Shown here piece by piece: positions 37,850-46,109 of a stretch of DNA of 64,000 nucleotides. Location of the stretch: assembly GCF_002754475.1 (NCBI RefSeq), contig NZ_PEFL01000003.1, positions 62,001-126,000 of the forward strand, read 5' to 3'. The position numbers were made by a program, and so were the translations under genes. The notes below the pieces were generated by a model. That model was not told the DNA's origin. It saw nothing but the letters and a program-made list of their open reading frames with translations, and searched no databases. The stretch comes from Comamonas sp. 26 (GTDB lineage Bacteria; Pseudomonadota; Gammaproteobacteria; Burkholderiales; Burkholderiaceae_C). The first letter of the stretch is position 1, and every line of letters starts with the position of its first letter.

Positions 37850-39016
37850 TTACGAGCCGTGCGTCGCCTCACGCAGCGCGGGCTCTTTGCGCGGCTGCGG
37901 CTGACGCGCAGGCTTGCTGCCCGCATCGCGGTAGCGCATGGCCCAGCGCTCTACCGTATAGAACGACAGGGCAGACAGGGCTGTCGAAATCAGCAGCCCC
38001 AGCACCACCGTCACCGGCCACGAGTAATCGGCCCGCAAATAGCGCACCACCGGGTAGTGCCAGAGGTAAATGCCGTAGGACAGCTGACCCAGCTTGATGA
38101 ACAGCGGCGCTGTCAGCATTTCATAGACCAGCCCCGTGGGCTTTTGCACGGCCAGCAGCACGACCAGTGCGGCACACTCCACAACCGTAATGCCCCAGAC
38201 CATGGCGTGCTGGTTGTCCCACTCCAGCTCCATGATCAGCGGCACGGCAAGCACAAACCACATGGTGTAGGCGCGCAGGGATTGAAGGCTCTCGATCCAC
38301 TTAGGCTTTTCCAGCGTCAGCGCCGCCAGCAAGGCACCTGCCAGCAGGCCCGAGGCGCGGGTATCAAAGCGGAAGAAAATCTCGTAGAACTTCTGGTCCT
38401 GCATGACCCAGAAGATGCGCCACAGCGTGCTCAGCACCCACAGCGCCAGCAGCGGTGCCCACACCCTGCCCGGCGTGGCCTTGCGCAGCAGCAAGACCAG
38501 CAGTGGCGGCCAGATCAGATAGAAATGCTCCTCCACCGACAGCGACCACATGTGCAGCAGCGTGTCCGGGCTGTCGAAGAAAGCGATGCCGTAGTCGGCC
38601 AGGTAGAGGATGGAGACCAGTGCGTCTGAGTAGATGTCCGTCAAATCCGGCCAAAGAAACGGAGCCACCACGCAGTAGACGCCCAGAAACAGCGCCAGCG
38701 CCGGCATCAGCCTGAAAAAGCGGCGGCGGTAAAAGCGCCAGTAATCCAGCTTGCCATGCTGCTGGAACTCCATCAGCAGCAGCGAAGTGATCAAAAAGCC
38801 GCTGAGCACAAAGAACAGATCGACACCGAAGAATGCGCCATCAAACATAGGCGCATGTGCGTGCGAGAGCAGCACCAGCACAATGGCAATGCCTCTCAAC
38901 CCATCAAGCGCTGGGTTGTAGCGCAGCTTGAAAGCTGACTCCACCAAAACCGGACACCTTTCCTTTCGCTCAGGCACAGGCCGAGCTTGCGATCCACAAA
39001 ACACAGCCATGCCCAT
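37850..39016 (-). CDS. Acyltransferase family 3 membrane protein (OafA/YrhL type)
   Basis: A 388-residue membrane O-acyltransferase with about ten hydrophobic segments. The N-terminus has the family motif NPALDGLRGIAIVLVLLSHA (R in DGLRG and the catalytic His), then FFGVDLFFVLSGFLITSLLL with the RxGxDxFFVLSGF pattern. These enzymes acetylate or succinylate surface polysaccharides or peptidoglycan. No polysaccharide locus is adjacent. The true start may be shortly after the first ATG, before FKLRYNPALDG. Confidence 0.9.
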   Translation of the reverse strand: MGMAVFCGSQARPVPERKERCPVLVESAFKLRYNPALDGLRGIAIVLVLLSHAHAPMFDGAFFGVDLFFVLSGFLITSLLLMEFQQHGKLDYWRFYRRRFFRLMPALALFLGVYCVVAPFLWPDLTDIYSDALVSILYLADYGIAFFDSPDTLLHMWSLSVEEHFYLIWPPLLVLLLRKATPGRVWAPLLALWVLSTLWRIFWVMQDQKFYEIFFRFDTRASGLLAGALLAALTLEKPKWIESLQSLRAYTMWFVLAVPLIMELEWDNQHAMVWGITVVECAALVVLLAVQKPTGLVYEMLTAPLFIKLGQLSYGIYLWHYPVVRYLRADYSWPVTVVLGLLISTALSALSFYTVERWAMRYRDAGSKPARQPQPRKEPALREATHGS

Positions 39017-39387
39017 GCACGGCTGTTGCAGTATTCAGAGTTTGCGCAAAAAGGCAGTAACAGCTCTTTGCAGCGACCCGAAGTCGCAGAGCGTGCGGAG
39101 CACGCTCAAAGCGCCTGAACTGTGCAGGCCTCGCAGTCCTTCATCCCCCGCCATCAAGCAGCAAGAAATGGCGCGAGCCCGCAGCCAGGCGGCTGGTTAT
39201 CTGTTGACAAGTGAACAGATTCGGGGGATTTAAACAGATTTTTTCGAATATCCAAAACCAAAAACCCCGGCGATTGGCCAGGGGCTGGATGTTCGAAAGC
39301 TGTTTTAACAATTAAGAACAAAAAAGGCCTGCTTCGCTACATCTGCAAGCGCTAGCAGCTATCAAATTTGATACTACAAAGATAATT
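39017..39387. other. Intergenic region with tandem hairpins and a short repeat
   Basis: About 370 bases without a gene. Two small perfect hairpins stand back to back at 39073-39087 (GCGAC/GTCGC) and 39089-39107 (GAGCGTGC/GCACGCTC). A copy of the dispersed repeat (GCAAGCGCTAGCAGCTATCAAATTTGAT) lies at 39345-39372, near the end of the hydroxylase gene. Confidence 0.5.
39345..39372. repeat. Dispersed short repeat
   Basis: GCAAGCGCTAGCAGCTATCAAA, with an adjoining TATCAAATTTGATA palindrome. Confidence 0.55.
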
Positions 39388-40149
39388 TCAAAGACGCTTT
39401 TTGCGCCCGCAGACCGGGGCGCTTTGGTGCACATCGCGCCAGAGCAGCATCTCGGCAATCCGCTCGGACTTATCGTCGTCAAACCCAAGTTTCTGTGCGC
39501 GCTCTGCCGGGTTGACCCAGGTGCCGAACAGCATGTCCCACAGCGGCAGACCATAGTTCTGCGCATGGTGACCATGCTGATGGTGCACGGTATGCATCTC
39601 GGGGCGCTGCAGCACATAGCCCAGCCAGCGCGGCGTGCGCAGGTCGGCATGGGTGAACAAATCAAACGCTGCGGTCAGTCCCAGGGCCACGGCAGCTGCG
39701 GCCGGGCTGGCACCCAGCACCCAGTAGCTGGAGATCACGCTCAGCAGCATGGCCGCAGCAGAATCCAGCGGGTGGGCGTAAAACGAAGTCAGCACCTCGA
39801 TGCGCCGCGCGCTGTGGTGCAGCTGGTGGAACATGCGCCACAGCAGATCAGACGCATGGGTGGCGCGGTGCCACCAGTAAAAGACAAAGCTGGTGATGAA
39901 AAAGCTCAGCAGCCCCACCAGCAAAGGGTTCCAGCGCGCGCCCACATCCAGCAGCGCGTGCTGGCGAATGCGCTCTTCAAGCACCCAGCCCAGCGCCAGC
40001 GTGCACACCAGCGTCAGCGCGCCCAAAGCACTGCTGTAAATCAGCCAGCGCCGGTCGCAGAGATTGCGCGACGCAGGCGCAATCACCTCGCGGGTGAACA
40101 CAGCGACAAACATCAGCGCAATCAGTGGGTAGACCAGATACTCCAGCAC
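39388..40149 (-). CDS. Sterol desaturase/fatty acid hydroxylase superfamily protein
   Basis: A 253-residue membrane di-iron enzyme. The histidine clusters are WWHRATHASDLLWRMFHQLHHSARRIEVL (HxxxH and HxxHH) and PEMHTVHHQHGHHAQNYGLPLWDMLFGTW (HxxHH). About four hydrophobic segments surround them. Substrates in bacteria include fatty acids, carotenoids and sterol-like lipids; here it is unknown. No lipid pathway genes are adjacent. Confidence 0.9.
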   Translation of the reverse strand: MLEYLVYPLIALMFVAVFTREVIAPASRNLCDRRWLIYSSALGALTLVCTLALGWVLEERIRQHALLDVGARWNPLLVGLLSFFITSFVFYWWHRATHASDLLWRMFHQLHHSARRIEVLTSFYAHPLDSAAAMLLSVISSYWVLGASPAAAAVALGLTAAFDLFTHADLRTPRWLGYVLQRPEMHTVHHQHGHHAQNYGLPLWDMLFGTWVNPAERAQKLGFDDDKSERIAEMLLWRDVHQSAPVCGRKKRL

Positions 40150-40208
40150 GGCAATTACTCCCCTTGAGTTATGCCTTGCAGTCTATCGATGCTTGCAGCG
40201 ACCGTGCC

Positions 40209-41165
40209 TTACTGGGGCAATACAAACTGCTCCAGCGACGTGTCGTTGGGCGCTGCCAGCTGCTTCTTGAGCATCTCGCCCATGGGCAGATTCAGATTCA
40301 CGTTCTTGGGCGGGATGGGCTGCATAAACCACTTGGCGTAGAGCTTGTGAATTTCACCCGAGCGGATCATCTGCAGGATGGCTCCATCCACGGCCTTCTT
40401 GATCTGCGGGTCGTTCTTGCTGAACTGGATGGCGATGGGCTCGGCACCAATCACCTCGCCCACGATCTTGTAGCCCTTGGGGTTCTTGCTCTGGCCAATC
40501 ACGCCGGCCAGCATGTTGTCGTCCAGCACAAAGGCATCGACGCGGCCGGACTCCAGCAGCAAAAAGCTCTCGAACTGGTCCTTGCTCATCAGCGTCTTGA
40601 AGTTCAGCTCGTTATCGCTGGCGTACTTGCGCAGAATCTGCACCGCCGTCGTGCCGGTGATGGCCCCCACGTTGCGGCCCTGCAGCTGCCTGAAGGAGGT
40701 GATGCCCGAATCGGCACGCACGGCCATGCGCACCTCGCTGACATAGGTGGTCAGGCCAAAGGCCACCTGCTTCTGGCGCGTGAGGTTGTTGGTCATGCTG
40801 GCGCAGTTGAAGTCCGCCGTGCCGTTGTTGATCAGCGGCATGGTGTTCTGCGGCGTCAGCACCATGTATTTGAGCTGGGCCTTGGGCGCAATGGCCTGCA
40901 CCACGCGCTCGCACAGCTCCATGTGATAGCCGACGAACTTCTCGTTCGCACCCAGCGCATAGACCATGGGCGTGGCCGCTTCGCGCGTGCCCAGCACCAC
41001 GGTGCCGCCGGCCTGCCAGCGCTGCAGCGTGGGCGATGCAGAAACATCAACGGTCGTATCAATGTTGGCACCCAGCTCTGGCTTCACAGGCTTGCCCGCT
41101 GCCATGGCCGAACCTGCGCACACCAGCGCTGCCGCCAGCCAACCCCATTTCAACGACTTGCTCAT
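40209..41165 (-). CDS. Amino-acid ABC transporter substrate-binding protein (GltI-like)
   Basis: A 318-residue periplasmic protein with a cleavable signal (MSKSLKWGWLAAALVCAGSAMAAG). The binding fold reads GTVVLGTREAATPMVYALGANEKFVGYHMELCERVVQAI and NTMPLINNGTADFNCASMTNNLTRQKQVAFG, typical of family 3 binding proteins of the glutamate/aspartate type. Permease and ATPase genes are not adjacent, so it is an orphan or pairs in trans. Start at ATG 41165. A hairpin (41186-41215) lies just upstream in the leader. Confidence 0.9.
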   Translation of the reverse strand: MSKSLKWGWLAAALVCAGSAMAAGKPVKPELGANIDTTVDVSASPTLQRWQAGGTVVLGTREAATPMVYALGANEKFVGYHMELCERVVQAIAPKAQLKYMVLTPQNTMPLINNGTADFNCASMTNNLTRQKQVAFGLTTYVSEVRMAVRADSGITSFRQLQGRNVGAITGTTAVQILRKYASDNELNFKTLMSKDQFESFLLLESGRVDAFVLDDNMLAGVIGQSKNPKGYKIVGEVIGAEPIAIQFSKNDPQIKKAVDGAILQMIRSGEIHKLYAKWFMQPIPPKNVNLNLPMGEMLKKQLAAPNDTSLEQFVLPQ

Positions 41166-41185
41166 CACCCACACTCCCAAAACAA

Positions 41186-41215
41186 AAGCGCCGAGACCTA
41201 TGGCCATCGGCGCTT
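41186..41215. promoter_or_regulatory. Inverted repeat just upstream of the binding-protein gene
   Basis: AAGCGCCGA and TCGGCGCTT, perfect 9-bp arms separated by 12 bases, about 20 bases before the ATG at 41165. It may be the terminator of the upstream region, a leader structure or an operator. Confidence 0.4.
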
Positions 41216-41338
41216 ATCACCAACCCAATCCGGCAAACACCTCATGTCCATGTACACGAGGCCCTTGTCCGATTGTCGTTGCTCACTTATTGCTTTCAGT
41301 GGAATGCTTATTCCGCACCGGGCTCCATACGTCGCGTT

Positions 41339-42157
41339 TCACGGGGCTGACCCCATCAGTTCGCGCAGGCGCTGGTGGGCGCTGCTGGCTTCATCGGCGT
41401 TTTGCTGGTGCTTGGCTTGCAGATAGCGCTCGGTAAACACGCCCAGATAACTCTCTAGCACCTGACCGGCATGCACATCGGGAGCGTCACCGACCAGCTC
41501 CAGGCACAGCGCCGCCACCTCGCTGGTGCAAAAATGGTCATCGCGCTTGGATCTGCGTAATTGATAGCGCGAGAGCAAATCCGGGTGCAGGCTGAGCACC
41601 GGAAATCCATCCAGATACGGACTCTTGCGAAACATCTTGCGCGCCTCGGACCAGGTTGCATCCAGCAAGATAAACAGCGGGCGCTTGCCCGCTTGCAGCG
41701 CAGCCCTGCCCGGCTCATCCAGCGACTGCACCACGCGCTCTGGCGACTGCGCATATTCACCGGGGAAGACGACGTAAGGCTGCCACTGAGGGTCGGCCAA
41801 CAAGGCCTCTATCTGCGGGTCCACCTCGGTACGCGACCAGCCAAAGGCATAGGTCTCGCGCACCACATCGGCAATCAGCCAGCCGGTGTTGCTGGGCTTG
41901 AGCGGCTCGGCGTCATGCATCAGCAGGCAGAACGCAGCGCGTGTGCCCAGCTCAGGGCGCAGCGCGCACATGCAGTGACTGGGGCGCAGGCGGCAGCCCT
42001 CGCAGCGCTCGCCCTTGGGGCCGCCACGCGCCAGAAACGGCCGCGTGCTGCGCGCCAGCCGCGCCGTGCGCAGGCGCGATACGGCGTGGGGCGCAACGGC
42101 AGACTCCACGCTGCGCACATGGGTCAGCAGTACAGGCACATCGTTGGTCATCGTCAT
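41339..42157 (-). CDS. tapT: DTW-domain tRNA-uridine aminocarboxypropyltransferase
   Basis: A 272-residue protein of the DTW family. The family has been shown to include TapT (YfiP), which makes acp3U47 in tRNA from S-adenosylmethionine. The zinc-type cysteines CEGCRLRPSHCMC are at about residues 52-64 and the DTW motif appears as LDATWSEARKM. FPGEYAQSP also matches the family. It runs leftward, with the methyltransferase just upstream, and has no paralogue in the window. Confidence 0.9.
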   Translation of the reverse strand: MTMTNDVPVLLTHVRSVESAVAPHAVSRLRTARLARSTRPFLARGGPKGERCEGCRLRPSHCMCALRPELGTRAAFCLLMHDAEPLKPSNTGWLIADVVRETYAFGWSRTEVDPQIEALLADPQWQPYVVFPGEYAQSPERVVQSLDEPGRAALQAGKRPLFILLDATWSEARKMFRKSPYLDGFPVLSLHPDLLSRYQLRRSKRDDHFCTSEVAALCLELVGDAPDVHAGQVLESYLGVFTERYLQAKHQQNADEASSAHQRLRELMGSAP

Positions 42158-42184
42158 GGTTTCATCACCCCGGAAAGCATCAGC

Positions 42185-42796
42185 TCATCCACCCACAGCT
42201 TCCAGCTCAAACAGCGGCAGCTCGGCCTTGCGGCTCAGCCACACTCCGCCGCCCAGCTCCTTGAAATGGGGCTGCAGGCCACGGCGGTACAGCTCGGCAC
42301 GGTGGCGGTACAGGCGCGAATCGGTCAGGTCTTCGTCGATGATGTCACGCTCGTAGTCTTCTTTGGCCACTGCTTCGATGTAGAGGCCGCCACGCGAGAG
42401 ACGGCCCAGATTGGTCAGCGCTTTTTTCAGATCAGCCGGGCTCAGATACGGCAGAACGCCCTGGCAAATCACCAGGTCAAACGGCTGGCCATCCTTAGGT
42501 CGATAGTCCACCACCGAGCCCTGCTCCCAGCCATAGCGCTCGCACAGATAGGGGCTGAATTCCACGCCGTGATAACTCACGCCGGGAAAGTGTGCTTCCA
42601 CCGCCTCGCGCCACAGGCCAATGCCGCAGCCAACATCGAGAACGCGCTGCACAGGCACGCGCAGATACGCAAGATACGAGCAGACAAACGCACCCAGCCG
42701 ACGGGCGTGCTCGGGGTCGATCACGCTGGTCTTTTTGTCAAAGTAAAAGCGCTGGTAATACGCCTCGTCAAACCACTCGTTGCTTGCAGATTGCAC
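42185..42796 (-). CDS. Class I SAM-dependent methyltransferase
   Basis: A 203-residue methyltransferase with motif I VLDVGCGIGLWREAVEAHFP and motif II-type FDLVICQGVLPYL. Substrate unknown. The frame opens at an ATG at 42817 but that start reads through AAGGAGG, so the GTG at 42796 directly after this ribosome site is preferred. It lies directly upstream of tapT with about 27 bases between, so co-expression is likely. Confidence 0.87.
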   Translation of the reverse strand: MQSASNEWFDEAYYQRFYFDKKTSVIDPEHARRLGAFVCSYLAYLRVPVQRVLDVGCGIGLWREAVEAHFPGVSYHGVEFSPYLCERYGWEQGSVVDYRPKDGQPFDLVICQGVLPYLSPADLKKALTNLGRLSRGGLYIEAVAKEDYERDIIDEDLTDSRLYRHRAELYRRGLQPHFKELGGGVWLSRKAELPLFELEAVGG

Positions 42797-42876
42797 GCAG
42801 CCTCCTTCAAAAAACAAACGGCGCCCGAAGACGCCGAAACTTCAAAAACCGACGCTGACTCAGCAAGGAGACAGCA

Positions 42877-42955
42877 AGCAAGGGCAGCCCCGCAGCGAGG
42901 CTGTCGTCCCCCTTCCGCGAAGCGAGAAAGGGGGAAGGCGCGCCGCGCCTCAGGG
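42877..42955 (-). repeat. Structured 3'-end repeat, copy 2
   Basis: Best-formed copy: AGCAAGGGCAGCCCCGCAGC, a CCCCCTT/AAGGGGG hairpin around TCGCTTCGC, and GGCGCGCCGCGCCTCAGGG. It ends two bases before the stop of the leftward zinc-ribbon gene. See copies at 1046 and 43360. Confidence 0.7.
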
Positions 42956-42957
42956 AA

Positions 42958-43200
42958 TTAAATTCGTCCAATCACAGACCAGCCCTTGCGCTGATCCTGC
43001 TTGTTGTTTTCGTAATCCCACACCGTGCCGCAACGCTCACAGACATAACGGGTCACCGTCACCGAGTTGGAGCCGCGATCTTCCTTGCGGTTGCCGTGCT
43101 GCATCAGTTCGGCATGGCCGGGGGCTTTGCGCCAGTTGCGCTGAATGCCGGCGCAGCTGTCGCACAGATGGTCTTCGGCAGGATTGGTGGTGTTGGTCAT
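42958..43200 (-). CDS. Small zinc-ribbon protein
   Basis: An 80-residue protein with two CxxC pairs: LCDSCAGIQRNW and YVCERCGTVWDYE, which could bind one zinc. Its C-terminus is WSVIGRI. The frame is open to 43239 but the ATG at 43200 gives the compact form. No catalytic motif. Small zinc-ribbon proteins of this kind often bind nucleic acid or serve in larger complexes, but no role is known here. Bounded on both sides by the 3'-end repeat. Confidence 0.65.
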   Translation of the reverse strand: MTNTTNPAEDHLCDSCAGIQRNWRKAPGHAELMQHGNRKEDRGSNSVTVTRYVCERCGTVWDYENNKQDQRKGWSVIGRI

Positions 43201-43359
43201 GAAAAAGCTACTGGAATGTGGTGCAGAGCCCGGACGCATGCCCGCGCTGCAAAGCAGCCATTGTGCCGCCTGCCCCGGATTTTCACCGGCGACAGGGTCA
43301 GCATCACCGCTTGCAACTCAGTCTCTCAAGGCATTCAGCGCCCGGCCCCAAGGGCAGCG

Positions 43360-43420
43360 AGCAAGGGCCGCCCCGCAGCGACGGTGTCATCCCTGAGGGA
43401 GGAGGCGCACAGCGCCTCAG
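43360..43420 (-). repeat. Structured 3'-end repeat, copy 3
   Basis: Shorter, diverged copy: AGCAAGGGCCGCCCCGCAGC and GGAGGCGCACAGCGCCTCAGG. The GAGGCGC/GCGCCTC stem is kept although the loop changed from G or GGC to TGT, so structure appears conserved. It lies four bases before the stop of the leftward VOC gene. Confidence 0.6.
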
Positions 43421-43424
43421 GAGC

Positions 43425-43808
43425 TCAAACCTTTGCCGGACGATGCAGCAAGCAAATTTTGTTGCCCGATGGGTCACGCAGATACGCCAGATACAGCGCA
43501 CCCACGCCCTCGCCGCGCCAGCCCGGAGCCTCTTCAATCGATTGGCCGCCAGCCGCCAGGCCCGCTGCATGGGCCGCGTTCACCTGCTCAACAGACTGCG
43601 CGGCAAAACCCGTAGTCGCGCCATTGCCCGCTGTGGCGGGAGAGCCGTCAATCGGCGTCGTGATCGCAAATGTGCCCGTGGGGCTGCGGTAGAAAAAACG
43701 GTTCTTGTTGGCAACGCCAGGCGCAATGCCCAACTGGCCCAGCAGTGCGTCATAAAAGCGCTTGCCGCCTTCCAGATCATTCACGCCCAACATGATGTGA
43801 CTAAACAT
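43425..43808 (-). CDS. VOC-family (glyoxalase/dioxygenase-like) protein
   Basis: A 127-residue single-domain vicinal-oxygen-chelate protein: MFSHIMLGVNDLEGGKRFYDALLGQLG, FYRSPTGTFAITTPIDG, AAHAAGLAAGGQSIEEAPGWRGEGVGALYLAYLRDPSGNKICLLH. The H/E metal ligands of the fold are present in the first and last segments. Such proteins include glyoxalases, fosfomycin or bleomycin resistance proteins and ring-cleavage enzymes; the role here is not determined. Followed by the 3'-end repeat. Confidence 0.87.
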   Translation of the reverse strand: MFSHIMLGVNDLEGGKRFYDALLGQLGIAPGVANKNRFFYRSPTGTFAITTPIDGSPATAGNGATTGFAAQSVEQVNAAHAAGLAAGGQSIEEAPGWRGEGVGALYLAYLRDPSGNKICLLHRPAKV

Positions 43809-44163
43809 GGTTGTCTCCTAGGTGAGCCCGGTTGCAGGCCGATAACGGGAAATCCGGGGGCCATCGTACCGGGCTTTTCGTGGAAGCAGTCGTCTTATTT
43901 CTTTGATAGAAAAAAGGGCTGTAGCGCTTTCTGAATAAGCGCCAGCAGCTATCAAAACCACAAAACACCATGGCATACCCCACTTGTTTTTGCCTGTGCA
44001 GATGCTGCGCCCGCACATTCAGGCGCGTCACCGCCCTAGGCCATCATTCCTGCTTGATTTAGACTGCTACAACTTGGTTACATATAAGAACCAATGACTG
44101 CTAGCACCACAACGGTGCACAAGGCAGTGACCACTCCAACCCCGCACCGTGAAATGGCAGACG
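43809..44163. other. Intergenic region with dispersed repeat
   Basis: About 355 bases between divergent genes. A well-kept dispersed repeat lies at 43917-43957 (GGCTGTAGCGCTTTCTGAAT, AAGCGCCAGCAGCTATCAAAA). No coding frame with a ribosome site was found. A promoter for the rightward pair at 44164 is expected but not resolved. Confidence 0.45.
43917..43957. repeat. Dispersed short repeat
   Basis: AGCGCTT, short loop, AAGCGCCAGCAGCTATCAAAA. Same orientation and layout as the copies at 14172 and 46049. Confidence 0.65.
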
Positions 44164-44982
44164 ATGGCCCAACCGTTTTTTGATCCCGTGCTGTTCATCA
44201 AGGAAGACTCGCCCACGGCGGTCGATCTTCTGCAGACTCCGTACTTCTGCAATATCGACGGATACCCCCACTACCGCGCCACACCGCCCGAAGGCCAGAA
44301 GCCGCTGGAGGCCGCCGCGATGGACCCCAAGGTCGAGATCGGCAACGAATACCACGTCCTCTCTGCGACCACCACACACCCCGATCCCAAGTACGGCAAT
44401 CAGACCCGACTGGAGTTCCAGGCCAGCGAAGTCAAGTACCAAGCCTTGCCAGCCACACGCCAGGCGGCTGAAGCCTTCGGGATGACCTTGATTGAGCCAG
44501 GCCAGAGCATTTACATCACCAGTCCGCAGCCACGTCTTTCACTCGTCGACCTGGAGTTCGGCATGTTTGCTGGTCACCGATCGCCCTATGAAGGAACCGG
44601 AAACCGCTTACTGGGCAAGGTCTGTACCGATCTCGAACATCACGATTTCCCGCACATCTTCACCTCCATCGACCCGCATTTGCCGCTGGTAATTTCCGTG
44701 GGCAAATACTGGCCTCAGACGCAAAAAATCCGCCTGGCCGACCTCTGGCTGCCACGTGGCCACGCCCTGTACGTCCCGCCCAGACCCAAGCTGCTTGGGC
44801 AGACCTGCCTGGCTCTGCACGGCAACCGCAACTCCGCCCTGGCCTGCTGGCAAGGCACAGGGCGCAGCAGCGTCAGAACCCAGACACTGCTGCAGACCGA
44901 AGACAGCTATTTCTACTGGTTCTGGAACGAGCTGCCCTCCATCCACCCACCTCTTGATCCCACAGGAGCGTCCCATGCTTGA
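44164..44982 (+). CDS. Unknown protein coupled to the kinase gene
   Basis: A 272-residue protein I do not recognise, starting MAQPFFDPVLFIKEDSPTAVD (ATG 44164; an in-frame ATG at 44149 is also possible). It lacks membrane segments and signal peptide and is rich in aromatic and proline residues (YFCNIDGYPHYRATPPEG, YYWPQTQK-like segments). The fold appears mixed beta. Its last 8 bases overlap the start of the sensor kinase gene (ATG at 44975, stop at 44982), a strong sign of translational coupling and joint function. Confidence 0.65.
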   Translation: MAQPFFDPVLFIKEDSPTAVDLLQTPYFCNIDGYPHYRATPPEGQKPLEAAAMDPKVEIGNEYHVLSATTTHPDPKYGNQTRLEFQASEVKYQALPATRQAAEAFGMTLIEPGQSIYITSPQPRLSLVDLEFGMFAGHRSPYEGTGNRLLGKVCTDLEHHDFPHIFTSIDPHLPLVISVGKYWPQTQKIRLADLWLPRGHALYVPPRPKLLGQTCLALHGNRNSALACWQGTGRSSVRTQTLLQTEDSYFYWFWNELPSIHPPLDPTGASHA

Positions 44983-46038
44983 TCGCCCCCCCCGCCTGCG
45001 CACCCTGGAGCCCGACACAGACAACGGCCTCTACCAAACCCTGCTGGAATCCACCTTGGCGATTCCCTTCAAAATTGACTGGGCCAGCAAGAAATACAGC
45101 TATATCGGCCCTCAGATCGAAGAGCTGCTGGGCTGGAGCCCCGAAAGCTGGGAAACCGTCAATGACTGGGCCGAGCGCATCCACCCCGACGAGCGCGAAC
45201 AAACCGTCTCGCGCTGCGTGGAGCTCTGCATTGCCGGGGTCGATCACGAAGCCGAATACCGCGCCCAGACCAGCGACAACCGTTTTGTCTGGGTCAAGGA
45301 AGTCGTGCATGTGCTGTGCGACGAACAGGGCCAGACCACCGCCCTGATCGGCTTCACCTTCGACATCACCGAGCAGAAAAAAAACGAGCAATTACGGGCC
45401 GAGCTGGAGGCCGAAAAACTCTCCAACGCCCGCCTTCAGGAGCGCTTGCGCCTGACCCACGACCTGCACGACGGCGTGGGCGGCGAGCTGGTCCACATGA
45501 TTGCCTCCGTAGAGCAAGGCAGCGCCTCTCTGACCCGGCCCCAGGTGCTCTCCATGCTCAAACTCATCCGCAGCGACCTGCGCCAGAGCATTGACAGCAG
45601 CGCCTCAGCCCAGGTGCGCGTGCCCGCCACACCACAAGAATGGCTGGCCCCCTGCGCCGCCGCTTCAACGACCTGTTCGAGGCCCTTGGCATCCACTGCG
45701 ACTGGCAGTTTCCGCAAAACTGGAGCACACCGCCCAATGCGCTGCAATACCTGGCGCTGACCCGGCTGATTGAAGAAGCGCTGACCAACATCATCAAGCA
45801 CAGCCAGGCCCGCCATGTGCGCCTGCTGCTGACGCAGCGCCAGCCTCATGCGCTGGTGCTGGAGATCGAAGATGACGGCGTGGGCTTTGACGTGCAGGCC
45901 GTGGATGCATCGGGCCTGGGCATAGGCATGCGATCCATGGCCGTGCGGGTTGCGCGAGTCGGCGGGATGCTGGGAATTGACTCTCAGGCCGGGCGGACGG
46001 CGTTGACGGCTCGGGTGGTGCTGGGGTCTGAGGATTAA
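44975..46038 (+). pseudogene. PAS-sensor histidine kinase (NarX/HisKA_3 type), broken by a -1 frameshift
   Basis: Starts with ATG 44975 (ribosome site CAGGAGCG). Residues 20-130 form a PAS domain (KIDWASKKYSYIGPQIEELLGWSP, FDITEQKKNE), then the HisKA_3 dimer/phospho-acceptor LRLTHDLHDGVGGELVHM (His near residue 164). At the five-C run 45648-45652 the frame shifts: the first frame reads QEWLAPCAAASTT, while the +1 frame continues LRRRFNDLFEALGIHCDW, EEALTNIIKHS, DDGVGFD and GIGMRSM to a stop at 46038. The paralogue at 61370 reads TQWLAPLRHRFARLFEEL without a break. One C (six needed) restores the gene. Loss of function, programmed slippage or a sequencing error all fit. Confidence 0.8.
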
Positions 46039-46048
46039 AGTGTTTTTA

Positions 46049-46090
46049 GGCTGTAGCGCTTATTGGTTAAGCGCTGGTCGCTATCAAAAT
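46049..46090. repeat. Dispersed short repeat after the kinase
   Basis: GGCTGTAGCGCTTATTGGTTA followed by AGCGCTGGTCGCTATCAAAA. A well-formed stem; may serve as the 3' end of the kinase transcript. Confidence 0.65.
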
Positions 46091-46109
46091 CTTTTAGCTT
46101 AGTCAGCGG

